From: Bacteroidales bacterium
Lineage (GTDB): Bacteria > Bacteroidota > Bacteroidia > Bacteroidales > P3
DNA: 46,362 nucleotides
Assembly (NCBI GenBank): GCA_017551765.1
Contig: JAFZKV010000080.1
Location: 1 to 46,362 of the forward strand
Reading direction: 5' to 3'
In this document: positions 19,227-27,682 of the stretch, piece by piece
Layout: each line of letters begins with the position of its first letter
Numbering within the stretch: the first letter of the stretch is position 1
Translations under genes and position numbers: made by a program
Notes under the pieces: model-generated
Told to the model about the DNA's origin: nothing
Seen by the model: the letters and a program-made list of their open reading frames with translations, nothing else
Database searches by the model: none

Positions 19227-20111
19227 ATGGCAAAAGAGAATTTCTTCAAACGTTTCCCGTGGGCACTGCACCTGCTGATTATGCTGGGTGTGTCGCTTGT
19301 CGTGCTGATGGTGGTGCTTTTCTTCATCCGCATCTATGCGCGTCAGGGAGAGGAATATGAGTTGCCCGATGTGGTGGGGCGCAATATTGCCGAGTTGCAA
19401 GACGATAACCCCATTGAACTCGACGTGGTGGTGATGGACTCCATCTTTCGTCCAGGCGAGGCCGGTGGCCTTATCCTGACCCAAGACCCCAAGGCCGGCA
19501 CAATGGTGAAGAAAGGGCGCAAACTCTACATCACCATGACGGCCTATACCCCCGAGGATGCCGTGCTGCCCGAGTTGGCAGGCCTCACGGTGCGTCAGGC
19601 GGTGAATGAGTTGTATGCCGAAGGCCTCGTGGTGGGTAAGTTGAAGTTTGTGGAAGATCCCTATAAGAACAACGTCATAGACCAGACATGCAAAGGCAAG
19701 ACCCTCTATGCGGGCCAGCAGATTGAGCGCGGTTCGGTGGTGGATCTGGTGGTGGGTTTGGGCGACGGCTCGGGCCGCAGTGTGGTACCCTTCACCATTG
19801 GTAAGACGGCCGACCGTGCGCGGCGCGACATTGTGTCGGCTTCGCTCAATGTGGGCCGTGAGCACTATAGCGGCGTGAAGCATCGCCAGACAGCTGTGGT
19901 GTGCCGCCAGGAGCCCGACTATACGGGTGTGTCGAAGTATCCCTATGGCACCTCGGTAGACCTGTGGTTTATCGATGCCGACGCCACCGATGTGGACCGC
20001 ATGGTGCGCGAGTTCAAGGTGGACTCAAGCAAGATTGAGGACCCCAATTTTATTGATGATGGACGCCCCACGCCTGACGAGATAGAAGCCAACGAGGAAT
20101 GGTCATGGTAA
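19227..20111 (+). CDS. PASTA domain membrane protein
   Basis: This 294-aa protein has a short cytoplasmic head, one transmembrane segment (about 13-35) and three PASTA-type repeats outside the inner membrane (about 43-110, 112-180 and 184-252). The repeats carry the usual pattern, for example LPDVVGRNIAEL and LPELAGLTVRQAVNELYAEG. PASTA domains recognise peptidoglycan muropeptides or act as spacers. No kinase domain is fused, unlike the Ser/Thr kinases of Gram-positive bacteria. The acidic tail (DDGRPTPDEIEANEEW) has no known function. The 3' end overlaps the next gene by 13 bp. Confidence 0.88.
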   Translation: MAKENFFKRFPWALHLLIMLGVSLVVLMVVLFFIRIYARQGEEYELPDVVGRNIAELQDDNPIELDVVVMDSIFRPGEAGGLILTQDPKAGTMVKKGRKLYITMTAYTPEDAVLPELAGLTVRQAVNELYAEGLVVGKLKFVEDPYKNNVIDQTCKGKTLYAGQQIERGSVVDLVVGLGDGSGRSVVPFTIGKTADRARRDIVSASLNVGREHYSGVKHRQTAVVCRQEPDYTGVSKYPYGTSVDLWFIDADATDVDRMVREFKVDSSKIEDPNFIDDGRPTPDEIEANEEWSW

Positions 20112-21964
20112 AGCGGACGGTCATACTGTTGGCGGTGCTGCTGTCGCTCTCGGTGACGGCCCAGGAGGTGCTGTCGCCGGTGCAGTGGATGCCGGTGAAG
20201 CGTGCCGCTGCCCCCAAGACACAGCATGCAGCCTTGAGCCTTCCGTTCTTCGACGACTTCGCCTCAGGTACCCTTAATCCCGCTTTGTGGCAGCAGGAGG
20301 GCGGGGCACAAGTGATGCCCGATGTGAGCCCGCTGGCGCCTACGGTGGGCACCTTGACCCTCGATGCATTGGATGCGACGGGTAACCTGTATGAGCAGGC
20401 TACAACGAGCCTCTTTCCGGCCGATACGGCCACTTCTCTGCCTCTGCGCCTGGACAGTCTGACACCTTCAGACTCGGTGGTGCTGAGTTTTTACTATTTG
20501 CCTGGTGGCGGCTATGGTAATATGTGGGAACGTGTAGGATATGCCCCCGACAGTCAAGATACGCTTTTCCTTGAATTCTATAGTCCGGCCGACAGCGAGT
20601 GGCACACGGTGTGGTGCACCAAAGGCATCAGTGTCGATACACTGATGGCACGCACAGGTCACGGATGGCAATACGTGGCGGTGGCTATTGATGACAGCGG
20701 TTATTTCGACAGCACATTCCGTTTCCGTTTCCGCAACTATGCCAGCCTGGAGGCGACGCCCAAGGCCGGCAAGGCGGCCAACTGCGATTATTGGCATATT
20801 GACTATCTGATGATTGACGGTGGACGGACGGTGGCAATGGAGCCGGCGGTGCGTGATGTGGCTTTCGCTGCACCAGCACAGTCGTTCCTGCAAGAATACC
20901 GAGCCATGCCTTACCGTCAGTTTACGGCGGCGGACATGGCCACGTCCACCGAGGTGAAGATTACCAACCGCTACTCGTCTCAGTTGGCGTCGCGCTACGC
21001 CTATTCTGTACAAGACAGCAACGGCAATGAGTTGTACCTGTATGACGGTGGTTATGAGAACGCTCCGCCATACATGCCCGATGGGACCTACCAGACATCA
21101 TCGGCCCATGCTACACCGCCAATAGCCTATAGTTTCCCGCTGATGGCGGCACCCGAGACCTTCACCATTGTTCATACGGTGCGCGAAGGTGCCGGTGGCG
21201 ATGCCTATAGGCAGAATGACACCGTGCGTTACCGCCAGGAGTTTGCCAATTACTATGCCTATGACGATAGCACTGCCGAGAATGGCTACAGTTTAACCTC
21301 TTACAATTCCACCACTTCGCTGGCCTACCGTTTCGATTTGAACGTGGAGGATACGCTGACGGCGGTGGACCTGTATTTCAATTCGACGCAGAACGACGCC
21401 AACGCTGCCATACCGTTCTACTTGATGCTGTGGAGTGTGGGGGCGGACGGAAAGCCGTCGCAGGTGCTTTACCGTGACCAGAACCGGCGCAGGGCTACTA
21501 CAGGCGGCTATGACCGTTATGTGCTGGAGGCTCCTACGGTGGTCTCGGGCAGCCTGTTTGTAGGCTTCGAGCAGGTGGGTAATGACTTTATCAATCTTGG
21601 CTTCGACCGGAGTCTGAATACCTCAAACCGCATCTATTACTTCTCCGACAGTGTGTGGCGCCAGAGTTTTCTTAGCGGCTCGCTGATGATACGTCCTTGC
21701 TTTGGAGCTTCTGCCGCGGTTGGAATAGGGGAGATGACGGTGGAGAATAGAGAGTGGTGTTTGTATCCCAATCCGGCTTCGGAAACGGTCAAGGTCAGTG
21801 GAGAGGTGGCTGTGATGGAGCTTTACGACATGCAGGGGCGCCGTGTGGCTGTATGCCGCCAGCCGGAGATGCCTGTCAGCCACCTGCCGGAGGGCCTCTA
21901 TCTTGTCAGGGTCATATCTCCTGAGGGACAACAGCATTGTGCTAAATTGATAATCAAACACTGA
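20099..21964 (+). CDS. T9SS type A sorting domain protein, possible surface cargo
   Basis: This protein has up to 621 residues. The first ATG (20099) and a second at 20105 both fall inside the end of the PASTA gene in another frame, so translation is probably coupled. After the signal peptide (KRTVILLAVLLSLSVTAQ), residues 45-240 form a jelly-roll-like beta domain, beginning LPFFDDFASGTLNPALW and ending NCDYWHIDYLMIDGG. A second beta-rich region covers about 250-530. The last 75 residues are a sorting domain (WCLYPNPASETVKVSG, MELYDMQGRRVAV, LPEGLYLVRV, KLIIK). No enzymatic motif is evident. It lies between the PASTA and rluD genes and ends 2 bp before rluD. Confidence 0.88.
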   Translation: MVMVKRTVILLAVLLSLSVTAQEVLSPVQWMPVKRAAAPKTQHAALSLPFFDDFASGTLNPALWQQEGGAQVMPDVSPLAPTVGTLTLDALDATGNLYEQATTSLFPADTATSLPLRLDSLTPSDSVVLSFYYLPGGGYGNMWERVGYAPDSQDTLFLEFYSPADSEWHTVWCTKGISVDTLMARTGHGWQYVAVAIDDSGYFDSTFRFRFRNYASLEATPKAGKAANCDYWHIDYLMIDGGRTVAMEPAVRDVAFAAPAQSFLQEYRAMPYRQFTAADMATSTEVKITNRYSSQLASRYAYSVQDSNGNELYLYDGGYENAPPYMPDGTYQTSSAHATPPIAYSFPLMAAPETFTIVHTVREGAGGDAYRQNDTVRYRQEFANYYAYDDSTAENGYSLTSYNSTTSLAYRFDLNVEDTLTAVDLYFNSTQNDANAAIPFYLMLWSVGADGKPSQVLYRDQNRRRATTGGYDRYVLEAPTVVSGSLFVGFEQVGNDFINLGFDRSLNTSNRIYYFSDSVWRQSFLSGSLMIRPCFGASAAVGIGEMTVENREWCLYPNPASETVKVSGEVAVMELYDMQGRRVAVCRQPEMPVSHLPEGLYLVRVISPEGQQHCAKLIIKH

Positions 21965-21966
21965 GC

Positions 21967-22977
21967 ATGGACGACGACAGCATAGACCTTGAACAACACG
22001 AACAGGACCTCTATGAGCATCATCGTTTCACGGTGGACCGAGGCCAGGCGCTGATTAGGCTTGATTTGTACTTACAGATGCGGCTGACGGGTGTCTCGCG
22101 CACCAAGGTACAGGCTGCCGCCAAGGCTGGCTGTGTGAGGGTCAACGACAAAGAGACCAAGTCGAGCTACAAGGTAAAGCCGTTGGATGTCATCACGGTG
22201 CTGCTGCCCGAGCCGCCGCACGAGTTTGAGATGTTGCCCGAGAAGGTGGACTTCCCGATCGTGTACGAGGATGAGGATGTGCTGGTGGTGGACAAACCCG
22301 CAGGCTTGGTGGTGCATCCGGGAGTGGGGAATTGGACAGGCACGCTGGTGAATGGCTTGCTGTATTATTTTGGCGACAAGGCGACGCCCTATCTTGTGCA
22401 TCGCATCGACAAAGATACGTCGGGCTTGCTGTTGGTGGCCAAAAACGAGGAGGCGCAGGTGGTGTTGGCCAAGCAATTCTTTGAGCATACTATTGAGCGT
22501 AAGTACAACGCCTTGGTGTGGGGTGACTTTGATGAAGACGAGGGCACTATAGTGGGTAATTTGGCCCGTTCGCCGCGTGAGAGGCGTATGATGGCAGTGT
22601 GTGACGAGGAACATGGAAAGCATGCCGTCACGCATTGGAAGGTGCTGGAGCGATTTGGATATGTCACGTTGGTGGAATGTGTGCTGGAAACAGGCCGCAC
22701 GCATCAGATACGTGCTCACATGCGCCACATTGGGCATCCGTTGTTCAGCGATGCCTTATATGGTGGCGATGCCATTCTGAAGGGTACCACGTTATCGCGC
22801 TACCGTCAGTTTGTAGAGAATTGCTTCGCTGTCTGTCCGCGGCAGGCATTGCATGCCCGTGTGCTTGGCTTTGAGCATCCACGTACCCGAAAACATCTTC
22901 ATTTTGAGAGCCCTTTGCCCGACGACATGCAGCAACTCATCGAGCGTTGGCGCAGCTATGCGGTGCATCACGAATAG
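21967..22977 (+). CDS. rluD: RluD-type 23S rRNA pseudouridine synthase
   Basis: This 336-aa enzyme isomerises uridines in RNA; the RluD subfamily acts on helix 69 of 23S rRNA. An S4 RNA-binding domain (about 28-80) precedes the catalytic domain. Asp148 in HRIDKDTSGLLLVAK is the expected nucleophile. Further family blocks are VVDKPAGLVVHPG and ETGRTHQIRAHMRHIGHPLFSD. Assignment to RluD rather than RluA/RluC rests on the S4 domain, length and overall similarity, and remains approximate. It is the last gene of the miaB-PASTA-cargo-rluD cluster and faces the T9SS operon across a hairpin-rich gap. Confidence 0.92.
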   Translation: MDDDSIDLEQHEQDLYEHHRFTVDRGQALIRLDLYLQMRLTGVSRTKVQAAAKAGCVRVNDKETKSSYKVKPLDVITVLLPEPPHEFEMLPEKVDFPIVYEDEDVLVVDKPAGLVVHPGVGNWTGTLVNGLLYYFGDKATPYLVHRIDKDTSGLLLVAKNEEAQVVLAKQFFEHTIERKYNALVWGDFDEDEGTIVGNLARSPRERRMMAVCDEEHGKHAVTHWKVLERFGYVTLVECVLETGRTHQIRAHMRHIGHPLFSDALYGGDAILKGTTLSRYRQFVENCFAVCPRQALHARVLGFEHPRTRKHLHFESPLPDDMQQLIERWRSYAVHHE

Positions 22978-23001
22978 GCAAATAAATACTAACACCAACC
23001 G

Positions 23002-23093
23002 ATCAACAATTGTTCAACGCTATTTCAACGGTATTTCAACGGAAAAAAGCGTTGAAATACCGTTGAACTGCCATAGAACAAACCATGAAGGGT
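23002..23093. repeat. 11-bp lattice hairpin, word TTCAACG
   Basis: TTCAACG words sit at 23013, 23024 and 23035, with a decayed ATCAACA at 23002. Inverted CGTTGAA words follow at 23050 and 23061, with decayed CATAGAA and CCATGAA at 23072 and 23083. Each run has an 11-bp step. The segments 23024-23041 and 23050-23067 are a perfect 18-bp inverted repeat around an 8-nt loop. No T-tract follows, so it is not a standard terminator. Confidence 0.92.
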
Positions 23094-23099
23094 AGTACC

Positions 23100-23193
23100 C
23101 ATCCATGACTTTTCTATGCCCGTTCTTTGGTCGTTCTTTGCTTTTTTTCAAAGAACGACCAAAGAACGCCCGATAAACAATCAAGGAATGGTC
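23100..23193. repeat. 11-bp lattice hairpin, word CGTTCTTTG
   Basis: CGTTCTTTG lies at 23122 and 23133, with decayed versions in phase at 23111 and 23100. The inverted word CAAAGAACG lies at 23150 and 23161, with decayed versions at 23172 and 23183. The segments 23122-23141 and 23150-23169 are a perfect 20-bp inverted repeat with an 8-nt T-rich loop. It lies in the convergent gap between rluD and the T9SS operon and could end transcription from either side, but neither strand has a U-tract after the stem. Confidence 0.92.
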
Positions 23194-23212
23194 GGCCCCA
23201 GGTCAGTGTGGG

Positions 23213-24073
23213 TCAGTATTCCCACATGTCGTTCTCGATATCGAAGACTTTGTCTTCGATACGTTCACTTTCGAGGAGGGCGTCTTCGCCGGTAAGGTAT
23301 TGGCTGATGCTGCGCGTGTAGCGGTTGCTCTCTTTGGTGATGTAGGCGTTGTAGCGCTGGTAGACGAAGACATAGTCCCACGAGGGTTGGCCGACAAGGT
23401 TGTTCATGTCGGTGTAGGCGGTGTTTTGGGCCAACAGTCGGCGTACCTCAGGATTCTGCATGGGGACCCAGAAGATGGGCAGCAGGCCAAGGTAAATCTC
23501 CTCCTCGGTGTTGGCAAATTTGTGGTAGGATTGTTTCAATGGCGCCAATGCTAAACGACGGGAATCCTGGCGAGTGTCTTGCTTGCCGATGAACCAAGCC
23601 TCGCGCAAGGCAAACTGCAGTATTTCGGCTCCGTCAAATTCGCGTGGGCGTATAACGGTCTGGTATAGTTCGTTGTCGTCCTCGTCGTAGCCAATCTCAA
23701 GCTGTATGGTGTCGGGACGGGTGTATTGGCGCACAAAAAGTTCGTTGTCGATGGGCACCGTCAGGGCATCGTCCTCATAAATGGGTAGGCTGCCGTCGAC
23801 AAGGGCATCCCATAGGACATAGGCGAGGCTCTTTTTGCCCGAGCGGTCGGGGTTCTCTATAGGATAATAGAAGAATTGGTTGAACAGCTCGTTGAGGTCG
23901 ATTGTTTTCCACAGCATGGTGCTCCACGCCACATCGCTCTCGCGCAGAAAAGGGTAGGGCATGGGTTCCTGACGACCGGTCAGTCGGTGGGGATAGAATT
24001 CGTCGGGCGATTGTTGGGCCCAGGAACAGACCGTCAGCGTCAGCAGCAATGCTATGGACAAGCGTTTTCTCAT
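23213..24073 (-). CDS. Second GldN-like T9SS protein (GldN/GldO-type paralogue)
   Basis: This 286-aa protein has signal peptide MRKRLSIALLLTLTVCSWAQ. It is collinear with the 292-aa GldN encoded next to it: LRESDVAWSTMLWKTIDLNE against LRESDVVWEMAVWRQIDLNE, the shared NQFFYYPIE, and an almost identical tail (IEDKVFDIENDMWEY). GldN/PorN forms a periplasmic ring with the lipoprotein GldK below the outer membrane. A tandem second copy recalls gldN and gldO of Flavobacterium johnsoniae, but the divergence here is much greater. It is the last gene of the operon, 74 bp after gldN, behind a 12-bp inverted repeat. It may be a specialised or weakly expressed ring subunit. Confidence 0.88.
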   Translation of the reverse strand: MRKRLSIALLLTLTVCSWAQQSPDEFYPHRLTGRQEPMPYPFLRESDVAWSTMLWKTIDLNELFNQFFYYPIENPDRSGKKSLAYVLWDALVDGSLPIYEDDALTVPIDNELFVRQYTRPDTIQLEIGYDEDDNELYQTVIRPREFDGAEILQFALREAWFIGKQDTRQDSRRLALAPLKQSYHKFANTEEEIYLGLLPIFWVPMQNPEVRRLLAQNTAYTDMNNLVGQPSWDYVFVYQRYNAYITKESNRYTRSISQYLTGEDALLESERIEDKVFDIENDMWEY

Positions 24074-24085
24074 GGGTAGAATAGG

Positions 24086-24127
24086 AAAGGAGTTAAGGGT
24101 TGGCCGATGTCAACACTTAACTCCTTT
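24086..24127 (-). promoter_or_regulatory. Inverted repeat in the gldN - gldN2 gap
   Basis: AAAGGAGTTAAG (24086-24097) and CTTAACTCCTTT (24116-24127) form a perfect 12-bp stem with an 18-nt loop in the 74-bp intercistronic gap. No run of U follows on the minus strand. It could lower or process the message for the second gldN copy, or protect the upstream 3' end. Confidence 0.65.
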
Positions 24128-24147
24128 TGCTTCCTTAATAACGGGAA

Positions 24148-25026
24148 TTAGTATTCCCACATATCGTTCTCGATGTCAAAGATTTTGTCCTCAATGAGCT
24201 GTGACTCAAGGATGGCGTCCTCGCCGGTGAGATATTGGGTAATCTCACGGTTGTAGACATTGCTCTCGCGTGTAATGTAACTGTCGAAGTAGCGCTGAAT
24301 GAAGATGTCGTCATACGAACGCTCGGCCACATCGTTGTTCTGGTCATAGGCGTTGGCGTTCACCAGCACCTGACGCACGCGCATGTCGTCCATCGGAATC
24401 CAGAAACTCCACTCAGCCACCTCTTCGCTCTCACCGGAGCGCAGGATGTTCTTCATGAAGCGGAAGGCAAGGCCTGTGATGCGCACTTTCTGGCGCGAAT
24501 CCTGTTTGTCGATGTACCAATACTCTTTGAGTTTGAGAAGACGTGCCGTAGCAGGGTCGAAGTCCTCGGGGATGGTGTCGTTGAACACCTCCTGATCGCC
24601 GAATTCATCTTCTTCACCGTAGCGTACTTTCAGCTGGCGTCCCTGCATGTTGACAAGCGCTTTGCTCCATTCCTGGGGAACCTTCATATCGTCATCCTCA
24701 TAGATGTCGAAGTCGCCATTTTGGGCGGCATTCATGATGAGGTTGACGAGATTGATACGGCGCTGCTCGTTCTTGCCCTGCTCGATGGGATAATAGAAGA
24801 ATTGGTTGAAGTTCTCGTTGAGGTCTATCTGACGCCAGACAGCCATTTCCCACACCACATCGCTCTCGCGCAGGAATGCATAGGGCATGGCGCGTTTACC
24901 AACCACGATGCCTTTCTGGTAGAAGTCGTTGGGGTTACGACCCTCTTCGGCATCAATGACGCTCTGTGCGTTGACGCTGATGGCAAGTGATGCCAAGGCG
25001 AAGATACTTAACAAAACCTTTTTCAT
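24148..25026 (-). CDS. gldN: T9SS protein GldN/PorN
   Basis: This 292-aa periplasmic protein has signal peptide MKKVLLSIFALASLAISVNAQ. Family features include FLRESDVVWEMAVWRQIDLNE, a lysine/glutamate-rich central region, REYDDIF-like and TQYLTGEDAILESQLIEDK blocks, and the conserved aromatic C-terminus. GldN joins GldK in rings that connect the outer-membrane translocon to the inner-membrane GldLM motor. It is the fifth gene of porP-gldK-gldL-gldM-gldN and starts 44 bp after gldM. Confidence 0.94.
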   Translation of the reverse strand: MKKVLLSIFALASLAISVNAQSVIDAEEGRNPNDFYQKGIVVGKRAMPYAFLRESDVVWEMAVWRQIDLNENFNQFFYYPIEQGKNEQRRINLVNLIMNAAQNGDFDIYEDDDMKVPQEWSKALVNMQGRQLKVRYGEEDEFGDQEVFNDTIPEDFDPATARLLKLKEYWYIDKQDSRQKVRITGLAFRFMKNILRSGESEEVAEWSFWIPMDDMRVRQVLVNANAYDQNNDVAERSYDDIFIQRYFDSYITRESNVYNREITQYLTGEDAILESQLIEDKIFDIENDMWEY

Positions 25027-25070
25027 ATCATTATCATTTATTAGTTTTCTATGTCTTTCTGAGAGTGTGC

Positions 25071-26714
25071 TTACTTGTTGATGGTCAGGATGCAGCTGCT
25101 CGTCCGAGGAATACCGTCCGGCATCATCACCTTGGCGTCCACATAAATCTTGTCGCCACGGTTGGCGCGCTTGATGGCCGACAGCAGGTCGGGCTCGAAG
25201 GAGTTGCCGTTCATGTTGAAGGGCTTGTTACCCACGAATACCTCAAGACTCATCACGCGGATGCTTCCCTTGGGGATCTTGAAGGTAAATCCTTCGCCGG
25301 CACGGGCCACAACGGTGGCACCAGAAGCCAGATTGGCGCGAGACACTTTGGCACCGTTGGAGAAGCCGCCGACAGTGATGATGGGGTCAGGAATGGGCTT
25401 CACCTGGAAGGTGGGCTGGCCCATGCGCTGGGAACCCTTGTCGATGACGGCATCCACTCCGATGACCATCTTCTTGCCGCCAGGGGTGGGCTTGACCAAG
25501 TACTTCCCTTCGCCTTCGGTGGGGGTAAGGGTACCTTGACCTTCAAGAATGGAAGCCTTGACGTTGCGGCTGTCGACACCAGGGACCGAGACGGTGATGG
25601 GGTTGTCGATACCGGCGTAAAGAACCTGCATGTTGTCAAGCGAAACAACGGCTACGGGCTTGGCCACAAAGTAATTGTCGCTGATGGGGTATTCTTGCGT
25701 ACCGCCGTCGGGGGTGGTGACGTATGCCGTTCCGGTGATGCGCTGCACGCCGAGTGTGTTGCAAACGGTGCGGTAATGCACAGAACCGCTGTCGGTCGAG
25801 TTCAGTTGCTGTCCGTTGACGGTGGCGGTGAAGTGCTGTTTGGAGTCGTAGGCAGCCACGTTGATGTCGGTCTCATAGACGCCACCTTGGATGATATAGG
25901 TGGATTTGGGACGCGAAATCATGGCAATCTGGTCAAACTTGAAGTCACCCTTGTCAACCTGTTTGTAGAGCATATTGACGGCATCGAACTCGGCGTTCAT
26001 GGTCTCGGCTTTCAGTCGCGTCAAAGTCACAAGAGCGGAGCCTGACACCACTTCGGAGAAGCAGAGTACTTCCCAATCCAATAACTCATTGTCGGGGTTG
26101 ATTTCCTTGTGCTCCACATTGAGCGCAATAGAGACATGGTTGGAGTCCTCACCCAAAATCTCTTTGACTTGTTTCTTATATTCAATAATCTTATTCTTCA
26201 GCTCGAGACCAGCGCCGCCATCAATAAACATTCGGGAACTTTCATGAAGCTCGTCCATTTTCAGCCAACGGAAGCCGGCAATCTCAATGGCCTTCTTGAT
26301 GCTGTCAAAGTTGGGCGATTTGTCTTCGTTAACGACGGGGATCTTGCGTGTTTTCTTGGGATTGTTAATGTCGATAGGCACCTCTGCGGTAGAGTTGAGA
26401 GCGGCCATGAAAGTGTATTCGAGACTATCGATATAGCCGCCCATAGCAACAGAAAGCTCACGTACTTTCTGAGCCTTGTCGTATTGCTCTTGGACCTTGT
26501 CGGGGCTGTTCTGCAGAGCCTTTGAGAAGTTCGCATACGTCTCGTCAAGTTTAACCTGAATGTTCTCGTTTGACTTTGTCATGGCGGAACCCACGGTCTT
26601 GAAACCGTTGACAACTTCAGCGGAGACATTCAGAGCCAACATGGCGGTGTACACGAGGTACATCATCGTAATCATCTTTTGTCTCGGGGTTTCCGGACAG
26701 TTTGTTGCACCCAT
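25071..26714 (-). CDS. gldM: T9SS motor protein GldM/PorM
   Basis: This 547-aa protein has a single N-terminal transmembrane helix inside the family signature CPETPRQKMITMMYLVYTAM, followed by a long periplasmic part with helical D1 (about 40-215) and beta domains D2-D4 to the C-terminus. GldM dimers with the GldL ring form the proton-driven rotary motor that powers secretion and, in gliding species, adhesin movement. The length fits the family. A 53-bp gap separates it from gldL, and it is followed by gldN. Confidence 0.96.
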   Translation of the reverse strand: MGATNCPETPRQKMITMMYLVYTAMLALNVSAEVVNGFKTVGSAMTKSNENIQVKLDETYANFSKALQNSPDKVQEQYDKAQKVRELSVAMGGYIDSLEYTFMAALNSTAEVPIDINNPKKTRKIPVVNEDKSPNFDSIKKAIEIAGFRWLKMDELHESSRMFIDGGAGLELKNKIIEYKKQVKEILGEDSNHVSIALNVEHKEINPDNELLDWEVLCFSEVVSGSALVTLTRLKAETMNAEFDAVNMLYKQVDKGDFKFDQIAMISRPKSTYIIQGGVYETDINVAAYDSKQHFTATVNGQQLNSTDSGSVHYRTVCNTLGVQRITGTAYVTTPDGGTQEYPISDNYFVAKPVAVVSLDNMQVLYAGIDNPITVSVPGVDSRNVKASILEGQGTLTPTEGEGKYLVKPTPGGKKMVIGVDAVIDKGSQRMGQPTFQVKPIPDPIITVGGFSNGAKVSRANLASGATVVARAGEGFTFKIPKGSIRVMSLEVFVGNKPFNMNGNSFEPDLLSAIKRANRGDKIYVDAKVMMPDGIPRTSSCILTINK

Positions 26715-26767
26715 TGTCTATTCCTTTCTTTAAATTACACGTGGAGTTTAGTTAGACATGCGGTGTA

Positions 26768-27619
26768 TTAAAGGCGGGTCTGCATGGCGGCCAGCATGTT
26801 GCCGTATACGTTGTTGAGTTCGGCCACCTTGCGGGTGAGGGCGTCAACTTGTTCTTTGTATTTCACGATGCCTTCGGCCGAGTCGGTGAAGTTGGCCAAC
26901 ATGGCGCTCATCTTCTCCTCGAATTCCTTGTTGAGGTTCATCTGGGCCGAGGCGTTGTTGATTTGCATCTCGTACATGGCGTTGATGCTGCTCAGGCTGT
27001 TCGACATCTTCTTCATCTCGTCGACATAGCTCACTTCGCCACCCAGCGACTCGGCGGTCTCGCGATAGATGGACGAGAGGGTCGAGATGGCTTCGGGAGC
27101 GCCCTGCATGCTCTCAAGCAATCTGCCAGCTTGGCCGGCCACGTTGTCCAAGTTGCTGATAAACTTGTCGGTGGCAGCGGTAACGTTGGCCATGTTGTTC
27201 ATGGCGTTGGTCGTTTCGGCCAGGTTCTTCATGCCTTGACCTAGACGGTCGATGAGTTCGGGGCTGATGTTGGCATCTTCCAGCATCTTGTCGAGCTTGG
27301 CGCTCAGCGGGTCTTTGCTCACCGGCTTCTCGATGGGGTTGCCGTTCTCGTCAAACTCGATTGCGTTCTCGTCGACCATGCCTGCAAGTTCGGGATACAC
27401 GAGGCTCCAATCCCACTCCTTGTGAGGGGGCTCAAAGGCCGAGAGGAAGAAGATGATGGTCTCTGTGGTCATACCTAAGATAAGCATCAGGTTGGCACCC
27501 GGCCAGTGCATGATTTTGAACAGAGCACCGAAAATAACGACAGCTGCACCAATACCGTACAGCTTGGCCATGAAGTTCTTATACGCTTTACTGCGAACGA
27601 TGTTGTCTAAGACGCTCAT
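26768..27619 (-). CDS. gldL: T9SS motor protein GldL/PorL
   Basis: This 283-aa inner-membrane protein has two N-terminal transmembrane helices (about 20-36 and 43-62) that hold the family hallmark FKIMHWPGANLMLILGMTTE. Glu53 in the second helix matches the membrane glutamate needed for proton-coupled motor function in Flavobacterium GldL. The cytoplasmic remainder is mostly helical, with likely coiled coil around 180-280 (EFEEKMSAMLANFTDSAEG). It lies between gldK and gldM in the T9SS operon. Confidence 0.96.
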   Translation of the reverse strand: MSVLDNIVRSKAYKNFMAKLYGIGAAVVIFGALFKIMHWPGANLMLILGMTTETIIFFLSAFEPPHKEWDWSLVYPELAGMVDENAIEFDENGNPIEKPVSKDPLSAKLDKMLEDANISPELIDRLGQGMKNLAETTNAMNNMANVTAATDKFISNLDNVAGQAGRLLESMQGAPEAISTLSSIYRETAESLGGEVSYVDEMKKMSNSLSSINAMYEMQINNASAQMNLNKEFEEKMSAMLANFTDSAEGIVKYKEQVDALTRKVAELNNVYGNMLAAMQTRL

Positions 27620-27682
27620 AACTTTGTGTTTTTGTGTGTTTGCTTATGTGTGAATGTGTTTTTTGTCTGATGAATTGGTTGT

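Noticed and set aside
23122-23169. Standard rho-independent terminator for rluD or the T9SS operon
   Set aside because: The stem is perfect but neither strand has a U-tract after it; the T-run is in the loop. It is annotated as a lattice hairpin instead.
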